NCBI RefSeq assembly: GCF_022664395.1
Contig: NZ_JAKRET010000014.1
Location: 1-64,000, forward strand
Reading direction: 5' to 3'
Length of the DNA: 64,000 nucleotides
Source: Sphingomonas lacusdianchii
GTDB lineage: Bacteria > Pseudomonadota > Alphaproteobacteria > Sphingomonadales > Sphingomonadaceae
Shown here piece after piece: positions 1 to 10,983 of this stretch (the first letter of the stretch is position 1; each line of letters opens with the position of its first letter). The notes under the pieces were generated by a model. The model was not told the DNA's origin, did no database searches, and worked only from the letters and a program-made list of their open reading frames with translations. Made by a program: the position numbers and the translations under genes.

Positions 1-100
1 TTTGTGAACCACCCGATCCCATCCCGAACTCGGCCGTGAAACCAAACCGCGCCAATGGTACTATCGCTCAAGCGATGGAAGAGTAGGTCGTCGCCAGGCA
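1..100 (+). rRNA. rrf: 5S ribosomal RNA, 3' part
   Basis: The first 100 bases match the 3' four fifths of an alphaproteobacterial 5S rRNA: the conserved CCGAACTCGG loop region lies near 25-34 and the GAGTAGGTCGTCGCCAGGCA 3' end at 81-100. The 5' part lies outside the window. An initiator tRNA gene follows directly, which is the usual end of an alphaproteobacterial rRNA operon, so the 16S and 23S genes should lie upstream. Confidence 0.93.
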
Positions 101-167
101 TTGAAGCCGGTGCATAACCATTCACAATCGTCCTCCACTCTTCCGCTCGCTCGAGCGCCAAAAGTGT

Positions 168-244
<77 letters not shown>

Positions 245-251
245 TACATAC

Positions 252-280
252 AGCCCGCAAGTCAAATGACTTAGCGGGCT
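252..280 (+). terminator. Hairpin after the rRNA operon
   Basis: AGCCCGC and AAGTCA pair with TGACTT and GCGGGCT around a two-base loop with one bulged A. This gives a long stable hairpin 7 bases after the tRNA. It has no following T-run, so it may act as a processing or Rho-assisted end rather than a classic terminator. Confidence 0.6.
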
Positions 281-636
281 TCGTGCTGTTTCCAGCACTT
301 CGAATAGTATCCATACATATTCGCAAGCGCGTGCAGGGATGCGCCGCAGCTCGGCGCGCGCTCCGTGCTGTTCCGGCCATGCAACGTCGCCGCTGCAAGG
401 CCGCCAGTAAGCGTCCGGCGAGCCTAGCCACGGGCAATTCACGAGCCGCTGGCTATGAACTGTCCTGACCGCCCCTGCCGTAGGCTAACATTTCCAAAAG
501 TATACGCCCTCGCCAGATGGTGTCTGCGGAACGTTCGGCCCGAGGTCATGCACGCCACTGCAGCTTGAGAGACGCAGCGTGCCTTTGGAAGCTTCGCTTG
601 TCGCCGATGTGACAGCCCACATCAGCCACCGACTCC
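281..636. other. Intergenic region with no recognisable gene
   Basis: About 355 bases between the rRNA operon and the end of kdpE. Short open frames here are antisense or low-complexity, and none has a family match or a plausible ribosome binding site. I see no repeat or clear promoter. Confidence 0.6.
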
Positions 637-1323
637 TCAATGGTCGGAGCGCAACCGGTACCCAACCCCAAGTTCATTGGCGATGACGCTGCCGACCGGC
701 GCGGGGGTTTCTAGTTTTTGGCGGAGGTTTCGGATGACGATACGCAAATATTCCACCCGCGCCTCCTCCCCTGCCCCCCAGCAAGCGGCGAGAATGCGTT
801 CATGGGTCACCACCCGGCCGACGTGACGCGCCAATAGGCCCAGCACCTCATGCTCCTTGCGGGTCAGATGAAGTTCGGCGCCATCGCGGCAGACGATCCG
901 CCGGTCGAGATCGATGCTGAGATCGCCGCGCCGAACGACCTTCTCCGCCGTCGCCGACGATCCCCGATGCCGCAGTGCGACGCGGAGGCGGGCGAGGAGT
1001 TCTTCGGAGTCGAACGGCTTGGTAATAAAATCGTCGGCGCCGAGGTCGAGCGCGGCGACCTTTTCGTCGACCGCCTCGCGCGCCGAGACGACGAGGATGA
1101 CGAGGTCGCCCTGCTCGCGCAGCTGCGGGATGATGCTCAACCCGTCGCGATCGGGAAGCCCGAGATCGAGCAGCACCGCGCCCGGATGCTCGACCGCCGC
1201 CTGCCGCAGCGCCCCCTTCGCATCCCCCGCCTCGACGACGCCGTAACCGGCGCGAAGCAAGGTATTGCGCAGCAGCCGGCGGATCGCGGCATCATCATCG
1301 ACGACGAGAATCTTGGCGGACAT
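637..1323 (-). CDS. kdpE: KdpE, response regulator of the potassium ATPase operon
   Basis: OmpR/PhoB-type response regulator of 228 residues. The receiver domain spans about 1-115 with acidic pocket DDD at 10-12, phosphoacceptor D53 (LLDLGLPD) and the conserved K102. A winged-helix DNA-binding domain follows to about 225. It is the last gene of the kdp operon, directly after the kdpD sensor kinase, and should activate kdp transcription under potassium limitation or salt stress. I chose the ATG at 1323 because it follows the kdpD stop by a single base, the same spacing seen between kdpC and kdpD, and gives the usual N-terminus MSAKILVVDDD. An ATG nine codons upstream is also open. Confidence 0.95.
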   Translation of the reverse strand: MSAKILVVDDDAAIRRLLRNTLLRAGYGVVEAGDAKGALRQAAVEHPGAVLLDLGLPDRDGLSIIPQLREQGDLVILVVSAREAVDEKVAALDLGADDFITKPFDSEELLARLRVALRHRGSSATAEKVVRRGDLSIDLDRRIVCRDGAELHLTRKEHEVLGLLARHVGRVVTHERILAACWGAGEEARVEYLRIVIRNLRQKLETPAPVGSVIANELGVGYRLRSDH

Positions 1324-1324
1324 G

Positions 1325-4003
1325 TCAGGCAACACTTTCGGTCGAACCATCGCGGACGATCAGGTCGGGCGGGAACACCAGCGCAAAGGCGGCACCCCGG
1401 CGGTCGGGGCGGTTGGCGGCTTCGACGGTCATGTTCATGGCTTCGGTAAATGCTTTCACGATGGCAAGACCCAGGCCGGTGCCGCCAACCGCGCGGTCGG
1501 AGCCTTCGAGCCGCCGGAACGTCTCGAACACCTCGCCCTCGCGACCGGGCGGCAGGCCCGGACCGTGATCGAGCACCGTCAGCCGCAGTTCGCCGAAGCG
1601 ATTGCGCCCCTCGATCACGATCTCGGTACCGGGTTCGCCATAGCGACCGGCATTGTCGAGCAGATTGAGCAGGCAATGATGCAGCAGCTGCGGATCGACG
1701 CGCACCAGCGGCAGGTCGGGCGGCACGTCGAGCCGTACGGCATGCCCTTCGAGCGCGCGCCGGGCATCATGCGCCGCGCCGGTCACCGCATCGCCGAGAT
1801 CGGTCGCCTCGATCCGCAGCTTCAGCGCACCGGCCTCGACCCGCGCCATGTCGAGCAGGTTGGCGACGAAGCGGTTGAGCCGCTGCGCCTCGCTCTCGAT
1901 CGTGCCGATCAGCTCGGGCGTCACGCCATGGTGCAGCTGCGCGGCGGCGGCGATGACGGCGGTGAGCGGGGTGCGCAGATCGTGGCTCACCGAAGACAGC
2001 AGGGCGGCGCGCAGCCGGTCGCGGGTGCGGACCACGTCGACGTCGCGCATCTCGGCCTGCAGCCGAAGACGTTCGAGGACCAGCGCCGACTGATCGATCA
2101 GGCTGCCGAGCAATGGTAACTGGTCGGCACGCACCGGACTGCCGGTCCGGTCGCTGGCGACCCCCAATACGCCCAGCACCCGGTCCCCCGCCTGCATCGG
2201 TTGGAACAGCCATTCCGATGCGGCGAGCGTGCCCGATCCCCTGCCCGCCGGGTTGCCGGTATCGAACGCCCAGCCAGCGGCGGCCGTGTCCATCGTGTCG
2301 AGGCGGTAGGCGGGATCGCTGGCGGCAAGGATCGCGAGTTCGGCGCCGTCCGTGCGGCCGAGCAGCACGACCTGCACGTCGAGCAGGCGCCGGACATCGT
2401 CGCAGATCATCTGCGCCGCGATATCGGGATCGTTGACGGCGGCGATCTGGCGCAGGAACCCGGCCAGCGTGGCGTTGGTGCGGGCGCTGGCGGCGGCCAG
2501 GTCGGCCTGCGCCCGGACGCGCGAGGTCAACTGGCTGGTCGCGACGGCAATGCCGAGCAGGACGATGACCGAGATCAGGTTTTCGGGATTGTTGATCGTC
2601 AGCGTACCGGTCGGCGGCAGGAAGAAGAAATTATAGGCAAGCGTCGAGGCGATCCCGGCATAAAGCCCCGTGCGCAGCCCGAAGAAGCTGGCGGCGGCCA
2701 TGACCGGCAGGAGATAGAGCAGCGCGACGTTGCCGAGATCGAGAATCTGGAACAGCGCCCCGGCAAGACCGGTGACGGCGGCGACCATCGCGGTGGTGAT
2801 CGCATAGCCGGCGGGCGTGCCGCGTTGTCCGGGCCGCTTCGGACCGCGCTGGCGACGCGATGGCGAAGGGGACGTCGGCATCGGCATCGGCAGGACGTGG
2901 ACGGTGACGTCAGGCGTATCCCGGACCAGACGGTCGACGACCGACCCGTGGCGAAGCTCGAACCAGCGCGAGCGGTTCGATTTGCCGAGCACCAGTTGCG
3001 TCGCGCGCAGATCGCGCAGCACCGACTGGATCCCGGCAACGACGGTTTCGCCGGGCACCGTCGCAACCGCGCCGCCCAGTTGCGTCGCCAGCGTCATCGT
3101 CGCGGCGATGCGGGCATGTTGTTCGTCGGTGAAGTGCACGGCGCGCGGCGTTTCGATGAAGACCGCCGTCCATGGGCCGCGCAGGCCATCGGCGACGCGC
3201 TTGGCGGCACGGACCAGCGTATCGCATCCCGGCAGTTCGCTGATCGCGACGACGATCCGGTCGCTCCCGGCCCAGGTGCCGCCCAGTCCCAGCGCACGGA
3301 CATCGTCGAGCATCCGCGCATCGACCGCCTGCGCCGCGCGGCGCAGCGCCAGTTCGCGCAACGCCGACAGGTTGGATTTGGAGAAGAAATGGCCGAGCGC
3401 GCGCGTCGCCTCGGCCGGAAGATAGACCTTGCCCGCCTTCAACCGGTCGATCAGTTCGTCGGGCGGAATGTCGACGACCTCGATCTCCGCCAGTTCGAGG
3501 ATGCGGTCGGGCACGGTTTCGCGTACGCGCACACGGGTGAAGCTGGCGACGACGTCGTTCAGGCTTTCGACGTGCTGGATGTTGACGGTCGAATAGACGT
3601 CGATGCCGGCAGCCAACAGCTCCTCGACATCCTGATAGCGTTTGGGATGGCGGCTGCCCGGCGCGTTGGTGTGGGCCAGTTCGTCGACCAGCACGAGGCG
3701 CGGCGCGCGGGCGAGGATGGCGTCGAGATCCATCTCGCGCAGGCGACGGCCTTCATAGGGGACGTCGCGGCGGTCGACGACCTCATGCCCGCGGATCAGC
3801 CTTTCGGTTTCGGCGCGGCCATGGGTTTCGACCACGCCGATGACGACATCGACGCCATCGCGCCGGCGCGCGGCCCCTTCCGACAGCATTTCATAGGTCT
3901 TGCCGACGCCGGGGGCAGCGCCGAGGAAGATCTTGAGCCGCCCCCTGCCCTCTTGCGCGGCAGCGCGTAGCAGGGCGTCGGGATCGGGGCGCTGGTCGGT
4001 CAC
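1325..4003 (-). CDS. kdpD: KdpD, potassium/turgor sensor histidine kinase
   Basis: About 892 residues, the normal KdpD length. The N-terminal cytoplasmic KdpD domain has a Walker A motif GAAPGVGKT at 28-36 and a following universal-stress-like domain. Next come the short transmembrane helices (about 400-490), a GAF-like segment, and a histidine kinase core with phosphorylated His in SSVSHDLRTPL, then N- and G-boxes (NLLDNAGRYG, GGTGLGLAIV). It phosphorylates KdpE. The likely start is GTG at 4003, one base after the kdpC stop. An in-frame ATG at 4051 would overlap kdpC by 47 bases and adds residues without family character. Confidence 0.95.
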   Translation of the reverse strand: MTDQRPDPDALLRAAAQEGRGRLKIFLGAAPGVGKTYEMLSEGAARRRDGVDVVIGVVETHGRAETERLIRGHEVVDRRDVPYEGRRLREMDLDAILARAPRLVLVDELAHTNAPGSRHPKRYQDVEELLAAGIDVYSTVNIQHVESLNDVVASFTRVRVRETVPDRILELAEIEVVDIPPDELIDRLKAGKVYLPAEATRALGHFFSKSNLSALRELALRRAAQAVDARMLDDVRALGLGGTWAGSDRIVVAISELPGCDTLVRAAKRVADGLRGPWTAVFIETPRAVHFTDEQHARIAATMTLATQLGGAVATVPGETVVAGIQSVLRDLRATQLVLGKSNRSRWFELRHGSVVDRLVRDTPDVTVHVLPMPMPTSPSPSRRQRGPKRPGQRGTPAGYAITTAMVAAVTGLAGALFQILDLGNVALLYLLPVMAAASFFGLRTGLYAGIASTLAYNFFFLPPTGTLTINNPENLISVIVLLGIAVATSQLTSRVRAQADLAAASARTNATLAGFLRQIAAVNDPDIAAQMICDDVRRLLDVQVVLLGRTDGAELAILAASDPAYRLDTMDTAAAGWAFDTGNPAGRGSGTLAASEWLFQPMQAGDRVLGVLGVASDRTGSPVRADQLPLLGSLIDQSALVLERLRLQAEMRDVDVVRTRDRLRAALLSSVSHDLRTPLTAVIAAAAQLHHGVTPELIGTIESEAQRLNRFVANLLDMARVEAGALKLRIEATDLGDAVTGAAHDARRALEGHAVRLDVPPDLPLVRVDPQLLHHCLLNLLDNAGRYGEPGTEIVIEGRNRFGELRLTVLDHGPGLPPGREGEVFETFRRLEGSDRAVGGTGLGLAIVKAFTEAMNMTVEAANRPDRRGAAFALVFPPDLIVRDGSTESVA

Positions 4004-4004
4004 G

Positions 4005-4574
4005 TCAGCGCAGGGCGTCCAGCGCGCGATTGAGCGCGAGGACGTTGACATGCGGATCGCCGATCAGCGGCCGGACGACATGCACGGCGATCAACGCGCT
4101 CACCCGCTCGCCGGCAATGCCGCGCACCCTGGCGATGCGCGCGACCTGCGCCTGTGCGGCGGCGGGCGACAGGTCGGGGTCCAGCCCCGATCCGCTGGCG
4201 GTGACCAGATCGGCCGGGATCGCGCCGGTCACGCCCTCGACCCGGCGCGCGGCGACATCGGCCTTTACCCGGTCGGCCAGCGCCTGCGACGTGGGGCCGA
4301 GGTTGGAGCCGGACGAAGCGAGGCCGTCATAACCCTTTCCGGCAGCCGAGGGGCGCGTCTGGAAATAGCGCGCGCTGACAAAGGCCTGGCCGACGACGGT
4401 CGATCCGATCACCCGGCCGTTCGCATCGCGCACCAGGCTGCCATTGGCCTGGGCGGGAAAGAGCGCCTGCCCGATGCCGGTCATCGCCAGCGGATAGGCG
4501 AGCCCGAGCAGGGCCGCGAACAGGATCGTCATGACGATCGCCGGGCGCAGTGCCGAAGAGAAGTCCTTACCCAT
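4005..4574 (-). CDS. kdpC: KdpC, potassium-transporting ATPase subunit C
   Basis: 189 residues, typical for KdpC. One N-terminal transmembrane helix (about 12-33) is followed by a periplasmic domain with the conserved QALFPAQANGS and TSASGSGLDPDLSP-like segments (here VTASGSGLDPDLSP). KdpC is the small subunit that stabilises the KdpFABC complex and assists potassium delivery. It starts 11 bases after the kdpB stop and ends one base before the kdpD start, so translation is probably coupled. Confidence 0.95.
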   Translation of the reverse strand: MGKDFSSALRPAIVMTILFAALLGLAYPLAMTGIGQALFPAQANGSLVRDANGRVIGSTVVGQAFVSARYFQTRPSAAGKGYDGLASSGSNLGPTSQALADRVKADVAARRVEGVTGAIPADLVTASGSGLDPDLSPAAAQAQVARIARVRGIAGERVSALIAVHVVRPLIGDPHVNVLALNRALDALR

Positions 4575-4585
4575 TTTCCTGATCC

Positions 4586-6619
<2,034 letters not shown>

Positions 6620-6630
6620 GATGGCCCCCG

Positions 6631-8334
6631 TCAGAACAGCTGGCCGCGGATCATACTGAGATGATCGGCGATGGGACCGAGCGCGAGGCTCGGCAGGAAG
6701 GTGAGACCGCCGAGGATCAGGATGATCCCGACCAGCAGCCCGACCCACAGGCCGCCGGTGGTCGGGAAGGACCCGGCGCTTTCCGGCGTGTATTTCTTGG
6801 CGGCGAGGCTGCCGGCGATCGCCAGCATCGGCACGATGACGAAGAAGCGGCCGAACCACATCGCGACGCCCAGCAGCGCGTTGTAATAGGGCGTGTTGGC
6901 GGTGAGCCCGGCAAAGGCCGATCCGTTGTTCCCGACCGCGCTGGTGAAGGCGTAGAGGATTTCGGAAAAGCCGTGCGGCCCCTTGTTGAGCGGGCCGGCC
7001 AGCCCCGGCTGCACCACCGACGACAGAGCGGCGAAGCCGAGGATGACGAGCGGCAGTACCGCGATCGCCAGCACGGCGAGCTTCACCTCGCGCGCCTCGA
7101 TCTTCTTGCCGACATATTCGGGGGTGCGGCCGACCATGAGGCCCGCGACGAACACCGCCAGGATCGCGAACAGCAGGAAGCCGTAGATGCCCGCGCCGAC
7201 GCCGCCGATCACGACCTCGCCCAACTGCATGTTGAACAGCGGGATCAGGCCGCCCAGCGGGGTGAAGCTGTCGAGCATGGCGTTGACCGCGCCGCACGAC
7301 GCGGCGGTGGTGACGACCGAGAACAGCGCGGATGCCGCGATGCCGAAGCGGACTTCCTTGCCCTCCATATTGCCGCCGGCGACGCCGAGGCTGTGCAGGA
7401 TCGGGTTGCCGGCCGCTTCCTGCGCATAGGTCACGGTCACCCCGGCGAGGAACAGCATCACCATCGCCGCGAGGATCGCCCAGCCCTGGCGGGTGTTGCC
7501 GACCGCCTTGCCGAAGGTCCAGGTCAGGCCGAAGCCGATGGCGAAGATCGACAGCATCTGGACGAAATTGATGAGCGCACTCGGATTCTCGAACGGGTGC
7601 GCGCTGTTGGCGTTGAAGAAGCCGCCGCCATTGGTGCCGAGCATCTTGATCGCTTCCTGGCTGGCGACGGGGCCGAGCAGGATCGACTGGCGTGCGCCCT
7701 CCAGCGTGCTCACGTCGACCGCGCCTGCCAGAGTCTGCGGCACGCCCGACGCGATCAGGAACAGCGTATAGGCGATGCAGATCGGCAGCAGCAGGTAGAG
7801 CGTGATCCGGGTGACGTCGGCCCAGAAATTGCCGATCGCTTTCGCCTCGCGCCGCGCGAACCCGCGGAACAGCGCGAAGGCCAGCGCGATGCCGGTCGCG
7901 GCCGACAGGAAATTGTGGATCGTCAGCCCCAGCATCTGGCTGAGGTTCGACATGGTGCCCTCGCCGCCATAGCTCTGCCAGTTGGTGTTGGTCGTGAAGC
8001 TGATCGCGGTGTTGAAGGCGAGGTCGGGCGACAGCCCGGCCAGCCCCTGCGGATTGCCCGGCAGCACGCCCTGCAGCCGCAGCACGGCATAGGTCAGCAT
8101 CAGCAACGCCGTGTTGAACAGCAGCATGTGGATCGCATAGCGCCGCCACCCCTGCTCGACGGTCGGATCGATGCCCGACAGCCGGTAGAAGCCGCGCTCG
8201 ACGGGGCCGAGCACGACATGCAGCGGCGTCCGCCGGCCTTCGTAGAGCGCATGCAGCCACAGCCCGACCGGCCTGGTCAGCGCCAGCAGGATGCCGACGA
8301 ACAGCAGGATCAGGAACCAGCCCTGAAATGTCAT
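6631..8334 (-). CDS. kdpA: KdpA, potassium-binding channel-like subunit
   Basis: 567-residue polytopic membrane protein of the KtrB/TrkH/KdpA superfamily. The four pore-loop selectivity regions are visible, for example TNTNWQSYGGE, GTNGGGFFNANSAHPFENP and AVGNNGSAFAG. It forms the potassium path of KdpFABC in the inner membrane. A GGGAG ribosome binding site precedes the ATG, and kdpF ends 13 bases upstream. Confidence 0.97.
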   Translation of the reverse strand: MTFQGWFLILLFVGILLALTRPVGLWLHALYEGRRTPLHVVLGPVERGFYRLSGIDPTVEQGWRRYAIHMLLFNTALLMLTYAVLRLQGVLPGNPQGLAGLSPDLAFNTAISFTTNTNWQSYGGEGTMSNLSQMLGLTIHNFLSAATGIALAFALFRGFARREAKAIGNFWADVTRITLYLLLPICIAYTLFLIASGVPQTLAGAVDVSTLEGARQSILLGPVASQEAIKMLGTNGGGFFNANSAHPFENPSALINFVQMLSIFAIGFGLTWTFGKAVGNTRQGWAILAAMVMLFLAGVTVTYAQEAAGNPILHSLGVAGGNMEGKEVRFGIAASALFSVVTTAASCGAVNAMLDSFTPLGGLIPLFNMQLGEVVIGGVGAGIYGFLLFAILAVFVAGLMVGRTPEYVGKKIEAREVKLAVLAIAVLPLVILGFAALSSVVQPGLAGPLNKGPHGFSEILYAFTSAVGNNGSAFAGLTANTPYYNALLGVAMWFGRFFVIVPMLAIAGSLAAKKYTPESAGSFPTTGGLWVGLLVGIILILGGLTFLPSLALGPIADHLSMIRGQLF

Positions 8335-8347
8335 GGTACCGCTCCCT

Positions 8348-8437
8348 TCAGAAGCGTTCGGGGCGGATCAGCACCGCCACCAGATAGACGAGGAGGCCAA
8401 GCGCGGTCAGCGCCGCCAGCCAGAGATCGAGCGTCAT
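8348..8437 (-). CDS. kdpF: KdpF, 29-residue membrane subunit
   Basis: A 29-residue single-helix peptide (MTLDLWLAALTALGLLVYLV and onward, ending IRPERF) directly before kdpA. Its length, hydrophobic helix and arginine-containing tail match KdpF, the lipid-like stabiliser of the Kdp complex. A GGGGAGA ribosome binding site precedes the ATG. It is too short for most automatic gene finders. Confidence 0.9.
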   Translation of the reverse strand: MTLDLWLAALTALGLLVYLVAVLIRPERF

Positions 8438-8450
8438 CGCGCGTCTCCCC

Positions 8451-8534
8451 TCACGCCCGGTCGCACAGACGCGCATAGGCGAGCGTCAGCGCGAGCAGCC
8501 CGAGGAGGATCGCGATCCAGAGCAGATCGGCCAT
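8451..8534 (-). CDS. 27-residue membrane peptide upstream of kdpF
   Basis: A short frame encodes MADLLWIAILLGLLALTLAY followed by ARLCDRA: a single predicted transmembrane helix with a basic, cysteine-containing cytoplasmic tail. It has its own AAAGGA ribosome binding site, which overlaps the stop of the upstream porin gene, and it ends 13 bases before kdpF. From memory, similar peptides with an 'LALTLAYxRxC' pattern precede kdpF in other bacteria, but I cannot search for them here. It could be an extra Kdp-associated subunit or a regulator of the complex. Confidence 0.7.
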   Translation of the reverse strand: MADLLWIAILLGLLALTLAYARLCDRA

Positions 8535-8548
8535 GTCGGAATGTCCTT

Positions 8549-9415
8549 TCAGAATGCGGCGGTCAGCGCGACGACGACGGTGCCGCCGGCGATGTTGCCG
8601 GTGCCGTCCTGTCCCTTGCTGAAGCTGGGGCGGAGATAGGTCGCGCGCGCGTCCGAAATATCGGTGTCGACATAGCTGACATTGACGGTCAGGTTACGCC
8701 ACGTCGCATCGGCGCCGAGCGACCAGTCCCAATAGCTGCCGGTCGGCGACACCGCCGTCGCGTTGGGACCGAGGCCGTCCTGCCCCCAGCTATGCCCGAG
8801 ATGCGCCCTGGCGGTGACCGGCGTGCCGGCGATGCCGAACGCGCCGTCGCCCCACAGGTACAGATTGTCGTCCTTCGCGCCCGGATCGGTATAGACCCCC
8901 GCGGCGGCATCGGCACCGGTCGCGTACCATTTGCCGATCGCCTGCTGTTTCGGCGCATAGGCGACGCCGACGGTCAGCGTCGCCGGACCGGCGGTACCGG
9001 TCAGCTTGGCATAGGGTTCGGCGAAGTCCGTCTTGTCCGCCCCCCCGGGATACAGATACCAGGTCAGGCCGAGGTCGAGCGTGCCGTTGCCCGCCACCTT
9101 CGTCCTGAACCCGCCGATCAGGTCGAGTTCCATATTGGCGCCGCCGAACGTACCCCAGCCCGCCAGGTTCGACGCCCAAGTGCCGATATACACGCCGCTG
9201 TCATGGGCGACGGTGATGCCGCCCTGTACCGCCATTTCGCGGTCGGACTGCGACACGCCGCGAAAGCGATAGTCCGATGCGATCGATGCCGAACCGCTGA
9301 CGGTGATCGGCTCCGGCGTCGACGCCTTCGCCGCGTCGGCCGGCGCCGACTGCGCCTGCGCGGCCAGCGGCAGTGCGAGGACCGCCGCTGCGACGACTGT
9401 TCGATACGATTTCAT
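8549..9415 (-). CDS. TorF-family (Gcw_chp) putative outer-membrane porin
   Basis: 288 residues with a signal peptide (about 1-21, cut after AQAQ) and amphipathic beta strands typical of the Gcw_chp/TorF putative porin family. The N-terminal barrel motif ASDYRFRGVSQSDREMAVQGG is characteristic, and the protein ends in F, a barrel-assembly signal. Only 14 bases separate its stop from the 27-residue peptide and the kdp genes, so it is probably the first gene of the kdp transcript and could serve potassium or general solute passage across the outer membrane. The substrate is unknown. Confidence 0.85.
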   Translation of the reverse strand: MKSYRTVVAAAVLALPLAAQAQSAPADAAKASTPEPITVSGSASIASDYRFRGVSQSDREMAVQGGITVAHDSGVYIGTWASNLAGWGTFGGANMELDLIGGFRTKVAGNGTLDLGLTWYLYPGGADKTDFAEPYAKLTGTAGPATLTVGVAYAPKQQAIGKWYATGADAAAGVYTDPGAKDDNLYLWGDGAFGIAGTPVTARAHLGHSWGQDGLGPNATAVSPTGSYWDWSLGADATWRNLTVNVSYVDTDISDARATYLRPSFSKGQDGTGNIAGGTVVVALTAAF

Positions 9416-9595
9416 GCTTGCACCCCGTACGGAGCGGCCGTTTCGTGACGGCCGCCTTCAGGGATGCGCGATTAGGCCCGACCCGCGTTTAAATTCGAGA
9501 GCGATTCCCGCTAATCGCATAGTGCGCGCATATAGTTGGTCGTTTTTTTTAGGGGCCGTCGCCGCCGGACGCCGCCTGCCCGCGCGGTGCCGAGG

Positions 9596-10678
9596 TCAGG
9601 GCGTCAGGCGGAAATAATAGCTGTAGGTCTTGGGCGTCCCCGCCACCACGACGTTGCCGATCGTCACGTCATAGGTGGTGTTCGCCGTCAGCCCGGCCAC
9701 GCTCCATTGCAGGTTGTTCGACAGGCCGTATCCGTCATTGTCATAGGCGATGTTGCCGACCGTCAGCGCCGCGCCGTCGCGCGGCCGGACCGTGATCGTC
9801 GCATTGGCGAAGCGGACCTGCGCATTCGCTCCGAAATTGCGCGTCTTGTCGGCGATGACGCTGAACGACAGCAACGCCCCCGTCGCGTAATAGCGCGCCG
9901 GATAGTCCTGATAGGGATAGGCGACGAAATCGGGCAGCGGACCGGCGGTATTCTGGGTCGTGTTGATGACCTTGATCGACGATCCATCGGCCCGCCCCCG
10001 GGTCGCTTCCGCACCCGCGACCCGACCATAGGCGACGCTGGACAGGAACGGGTAAAGCAGCCAGCGGCGATGGCCGATATTGTTCGCGATCAGATTGTCG
10101 ACGTCGGTCAGATAGCCGATCATGATGTCGGCATCCTGCGAATAGCGCAGGCCCGAACCATAGCCGAGATAGATGTTGCTCTGCCCGGCGGCGGTCGCGC
10201 CGGCGGTGGTATAGCATTTCCAGTCGGTCGGCGGCGTATGGCTGAGCTGCCCGTTGGCGGCCATCATCAGCGCCGACTGCATCGACGCCGCTTCCTCCGC
10301 CATCGAATAGGTGACGGCAGGCAGGCCGTGGCGCGCACGGATATCGTTGAGCACGGCGAGCACCCGCGCGCCGACCGCCGGTTTCAGCTGCCCGGTCTGG
10401 CAGGCGCCGATATTGGGCGCGGCGGTATAGAGTTGCGCGACCGAGGTCGTGAAATCGGACCCGGTCGCCGGTTCGTTCGCCGTGGCGACGGGCGACGGCG
10501 TGGGGGTCGGAGACGGGGTAGGGGTCGGCGTCGGCGCGGGGGTGACGGTCGGGGTGACGACCGCCCCGCTGCCGGACGGCGTGCCGCCGCCGCAACCGGG
10601 CACGAGCGCGAACAGCAACAACGGCGCGACGCGGCGCAGCGGATGACGATGGCCGGAAGGGGAGACTGAACGCATCAT
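9596..10678 (-). CDS. CAP-domain (SCP/TAPS) lipoprotein
   Basis: About 360 residues. The N-terminus has a signal sequence ending in the lipobox VPGC, so the mature protein is probably lipid-anchored. A low-complexity Pro/Thr linker of repeated PT/PTP units follows. The rest is a CAP superfamily domain: helix with LNDIRARHGLPAV, LSHTPP, and IGHRRWLLYP are its hallmarks. Function of bacterial CAP lipoproteins is generally unknown. The start is the ATG pair at 10676-10678; the frame is open further upstream without a secretion signal in that position. Confidence 0.8.
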   Translation of the reverse strand: MMRSVSPSGHRHPLRRVAPLLLFALVPGCGGGTPSGSGAVVTPTVTPAPTPTPTPSPTPTPSPVATANEPATGSDFTTSVAQLYTAAPNIGACQTGQLKPAVGARVLAVLNDIRARHGLPAVTYSMAEEAASMQSALMMAANGQLSHTPPTDWKCYTTAGATAAGQSNIYLGYGSGLRYSQDADIMIGYLTDVDNLIANNIGHRRWLLYPFLSSVAYGRVAGAEATRGRADGSSIKVINTTQNTAGPLPDFVAYPYQDYPARYYATGALLSFSVIADKTRNFGANAQVRFANATITVRPRDGAALTVGNIAYDNDGYGLSNNLQWSVAGLTANTTYDVTIGNVVVAGTPKTYSYYFRLTP

Positions 10679-10983
10679 ACGACTTCCGGCTGCGGCCATA
10701 ATGGCACGATTCCCGACGACTGTCGCAGGATCGGGTTGCATTCCCGTAAACGCACCGCATGGCCAGCGTCAAACCGGCCCGCCGCGACCGATCGGACCGC
10801 GTGGATCCTTTCCCTCATGTCCGACGGACCATTGCGGTGGAATTCTTCGGGAACAGATTTTGGGGAAACCTGTCGTCTGTGGCCCTTGCCGTCGGCCCGT
10901 TGCGCCGCCTTGTCTCTCAGGATCTTCCCGATCGGGAGTCCGGCGGCTGTCTTGATTGCCATCCTAGGAACGTGGTCGCCACG
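10679..10983. other. Intergenic region, no supported gene
   Basis: About 305 bases between the CAP lipoprotein start and the end of the broken GNAT gene. Open frames on both strands lack family features and good ribosome binding sites. It should carry the promoter of the CAP gene, but I could not point to a convincing one. Confidence 0.5.

Noticed and set aside
9540..9560. T-run after 9540 as a terminator
   Set aside because: It lies on the plus strand with no stem for the minus-strand gene that ends at 9596, so it is not a terminator for that gene.
10675..10962. 95-residue minus-strand frame before the CAP lipoprotein
   Set aside because: No ribosome binding site or family pattern, and it overlaps the start region of the lipoprotein in another frame.
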